From Spirochaetota bacterium (GTDB lineage Bacteria; Spirochaetota; Spirochaetia; DTKZ01), in the NCBI GenBank assembly GCA_026418195.1, contig JAOABU010000137.1:1-52565 (forward strand): DNA of 52,565 nt, in the 5' to 3' direction. The notes under the pieces are model-generated. The model worked only from the letters and a program-made list of their open reading frames with translations. It had not been told where the DNA came from and did not search any database. The position numbers and the translations under genes were made by a program. Numbering within the stretch: position 1 is the stretch's first letter; each line of letters begins with the position of its first letter. Below, piece after piece: positions 52,146 to 52,565 of the stretch.

Positions 52146-52538
52146 ATGGGGACTTTTTGGATACTATACAATGCCGTTCAAGAAACAGACCATCCCAAAA
52201 GGAAAGATTGGATCTCTGAAGTAGCGGTAGAAGAAGAAGTCGAAGCTGTGTATGCTCATTTAGAGATCCTTGGGTATCCTTGCAGACGCTATCCCTTAAC
52301 GGACATCCAGAAGCTTATTCATGACCTTTCCCCCTCTCCCCTACTGATCTTCAATCTATGCGAGGGATTTCAAGGTAATGCAAACAAGGAGATGCATGTA
52401 GCAGCTTTATTGGAGCTACTAGGGATTTCGTTCACCGGGAATTCTGCCAAAACTCTTGGAATTGCCCAGGACAAAGATCTGACCAAACGTATCCTCGCTG
52501 CCAGTGGGATACCTACCCCCAGGTGGACGGTATACTAT
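52146..52538 (+). CDS. D-Ala-D-Ala ligase-like ATP-grasp protein, truncated at contig end
   Basis: The first 131 residues of an ATP-grasp ligase. FNLCEGFQGNANKE, ALLELLGISFTGNSAKTLGIAQDK (landmark, split in two: ALLELLGISFTG and NSAKTLGIAQDK) and AASGIPTPRW match the N-terminal and hinge regions of the D-alanine-D-alanine ligase superfamily. True coding ends at Tyr-Tyr (52538); the following LSLIHI is translated adapter. Whether it is Ddl itself cannot be told, because the ATP-binding domain is missing. ATG 52146 has no strong ribosome binding site; a TTG at 52110 is in frame. Confidence 0.8.
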
Positions 52539-52565
52539 CTGTCTCTTATACACATCTGACGCTGC
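52539..52565. other. Nextera transposase adapter sequence (sequencing artefact)
   Basis: CTGTCTCTTATACACATCT followed by GACGCTGC is the Nextera mosaic end plus the start of the read-2 adapter. It is not genomic sequence. It shows the contig ends inside an untrimmed read. Confidence 0.97.

Noticed and set aside
1-52565. CRISPR arrays, insertion sequences, prophage genes, rRNA genes
   Set aside because: No regularly spaced repeats, transposase, integrase, phage structural or rRNA sequence was seen on reading both strands.

Overview
The window reads as a chromosome segment of an anaerobic or microaerophilic spirochaete (Spirochaetota, Treponema/Spirochaeta-like). The evidence is four TRAP-type binding proteins whose mature N-termini carry the (A/F)GG(S/T/Q)KE or SGAKE signature common in that phylum, a flavodiiron oxygen/NO-reducing protein, short intergenic gaps, outer-membrane beta-barrel proteins and type III glutamine synthetase. 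The assignment is an inference from protein style, not from a phylogenetic marker. The last 27 bases (52539-52565) match a Nextera transposase adapter, so the right edge is an assembly end and the last gene is truncated there.

Layout. 1-2084: an edge-truncated lipoprotein, a nucleotidyltransferase-like protein and an unknown ORF. 2086-3747: an Hpt-receiver-GGDEF diguanylate cyclase. 3799-12526: carboxylate cassette A, with a LacI-family regulator divergent from dctP1, an enolase-superfamily enzyme, dctP2, dctQ, dctM, a fused CoA-transferase and a crotonase. Three near-identical operator-like sites (upstream of dctP1/lacI, dctP2 and the CoA-transferase) tie it into one local regulon. 12646-17502: asnS, flavodiiron protein, and NAD salvage (pncA-pncB). 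17547-19393: a decayed glycosyltransferase/HAD/glycosyltransferase cluster. 19542-20379: two Hsp20 genes with a sigma-54-type promoter. 20692-23845: CBS-containing family II pyrophosphatase, a small OM barrel and a PAP2 membrane phosphatase. 23994-30095 (minus): cassette B, a BamE-like lipoprotein, YesM/YesN-type two-component system and a TRAP transporter. 30145-36448 (minus): rsmE, a TetR regulator, an OM barrel and a heterodimeric ABC exporter. 36527-38299: DedA protein and a vWA-domain membrane protein. 38401-46029: cassette C, a PrpR-type sigma-54 activator followed by a sigma-54 promoter that drives a DUF1537 sugar-acid kinase, a LarA homologue and a TRAP transporter. 46042-52565: tRNA(CAU), glnN with a sigma-54 promoter, a DUF2156 protein, a transglutaminase-like protein, a coiled-coil lipoprotein, a candidate small RNA and a truncated ATP-grasp ligase.

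The genes together suggest a cell that scavenges several organic (sugar) acids through dedicated, separately regulated TRAP systems: repressor-controlled A, two-component-controlled B, sigma-54-controlled C. In each transporter operon a hairpin sits between the binding-protein gene and the membrane genes. Sigma-54 control recurs at three loci (sugar-acid operon, glutamine synthetase, small heat-shock proteins). The strongest candidates for something undescribed are cassette C (DUF1537 + LarA + TRAP without a visible PdxA2 partner), cassette A with its three-site LacI regulon, the minus-strand candidate small RNA near 52000, and sigma-54-driven hsp20 genes.
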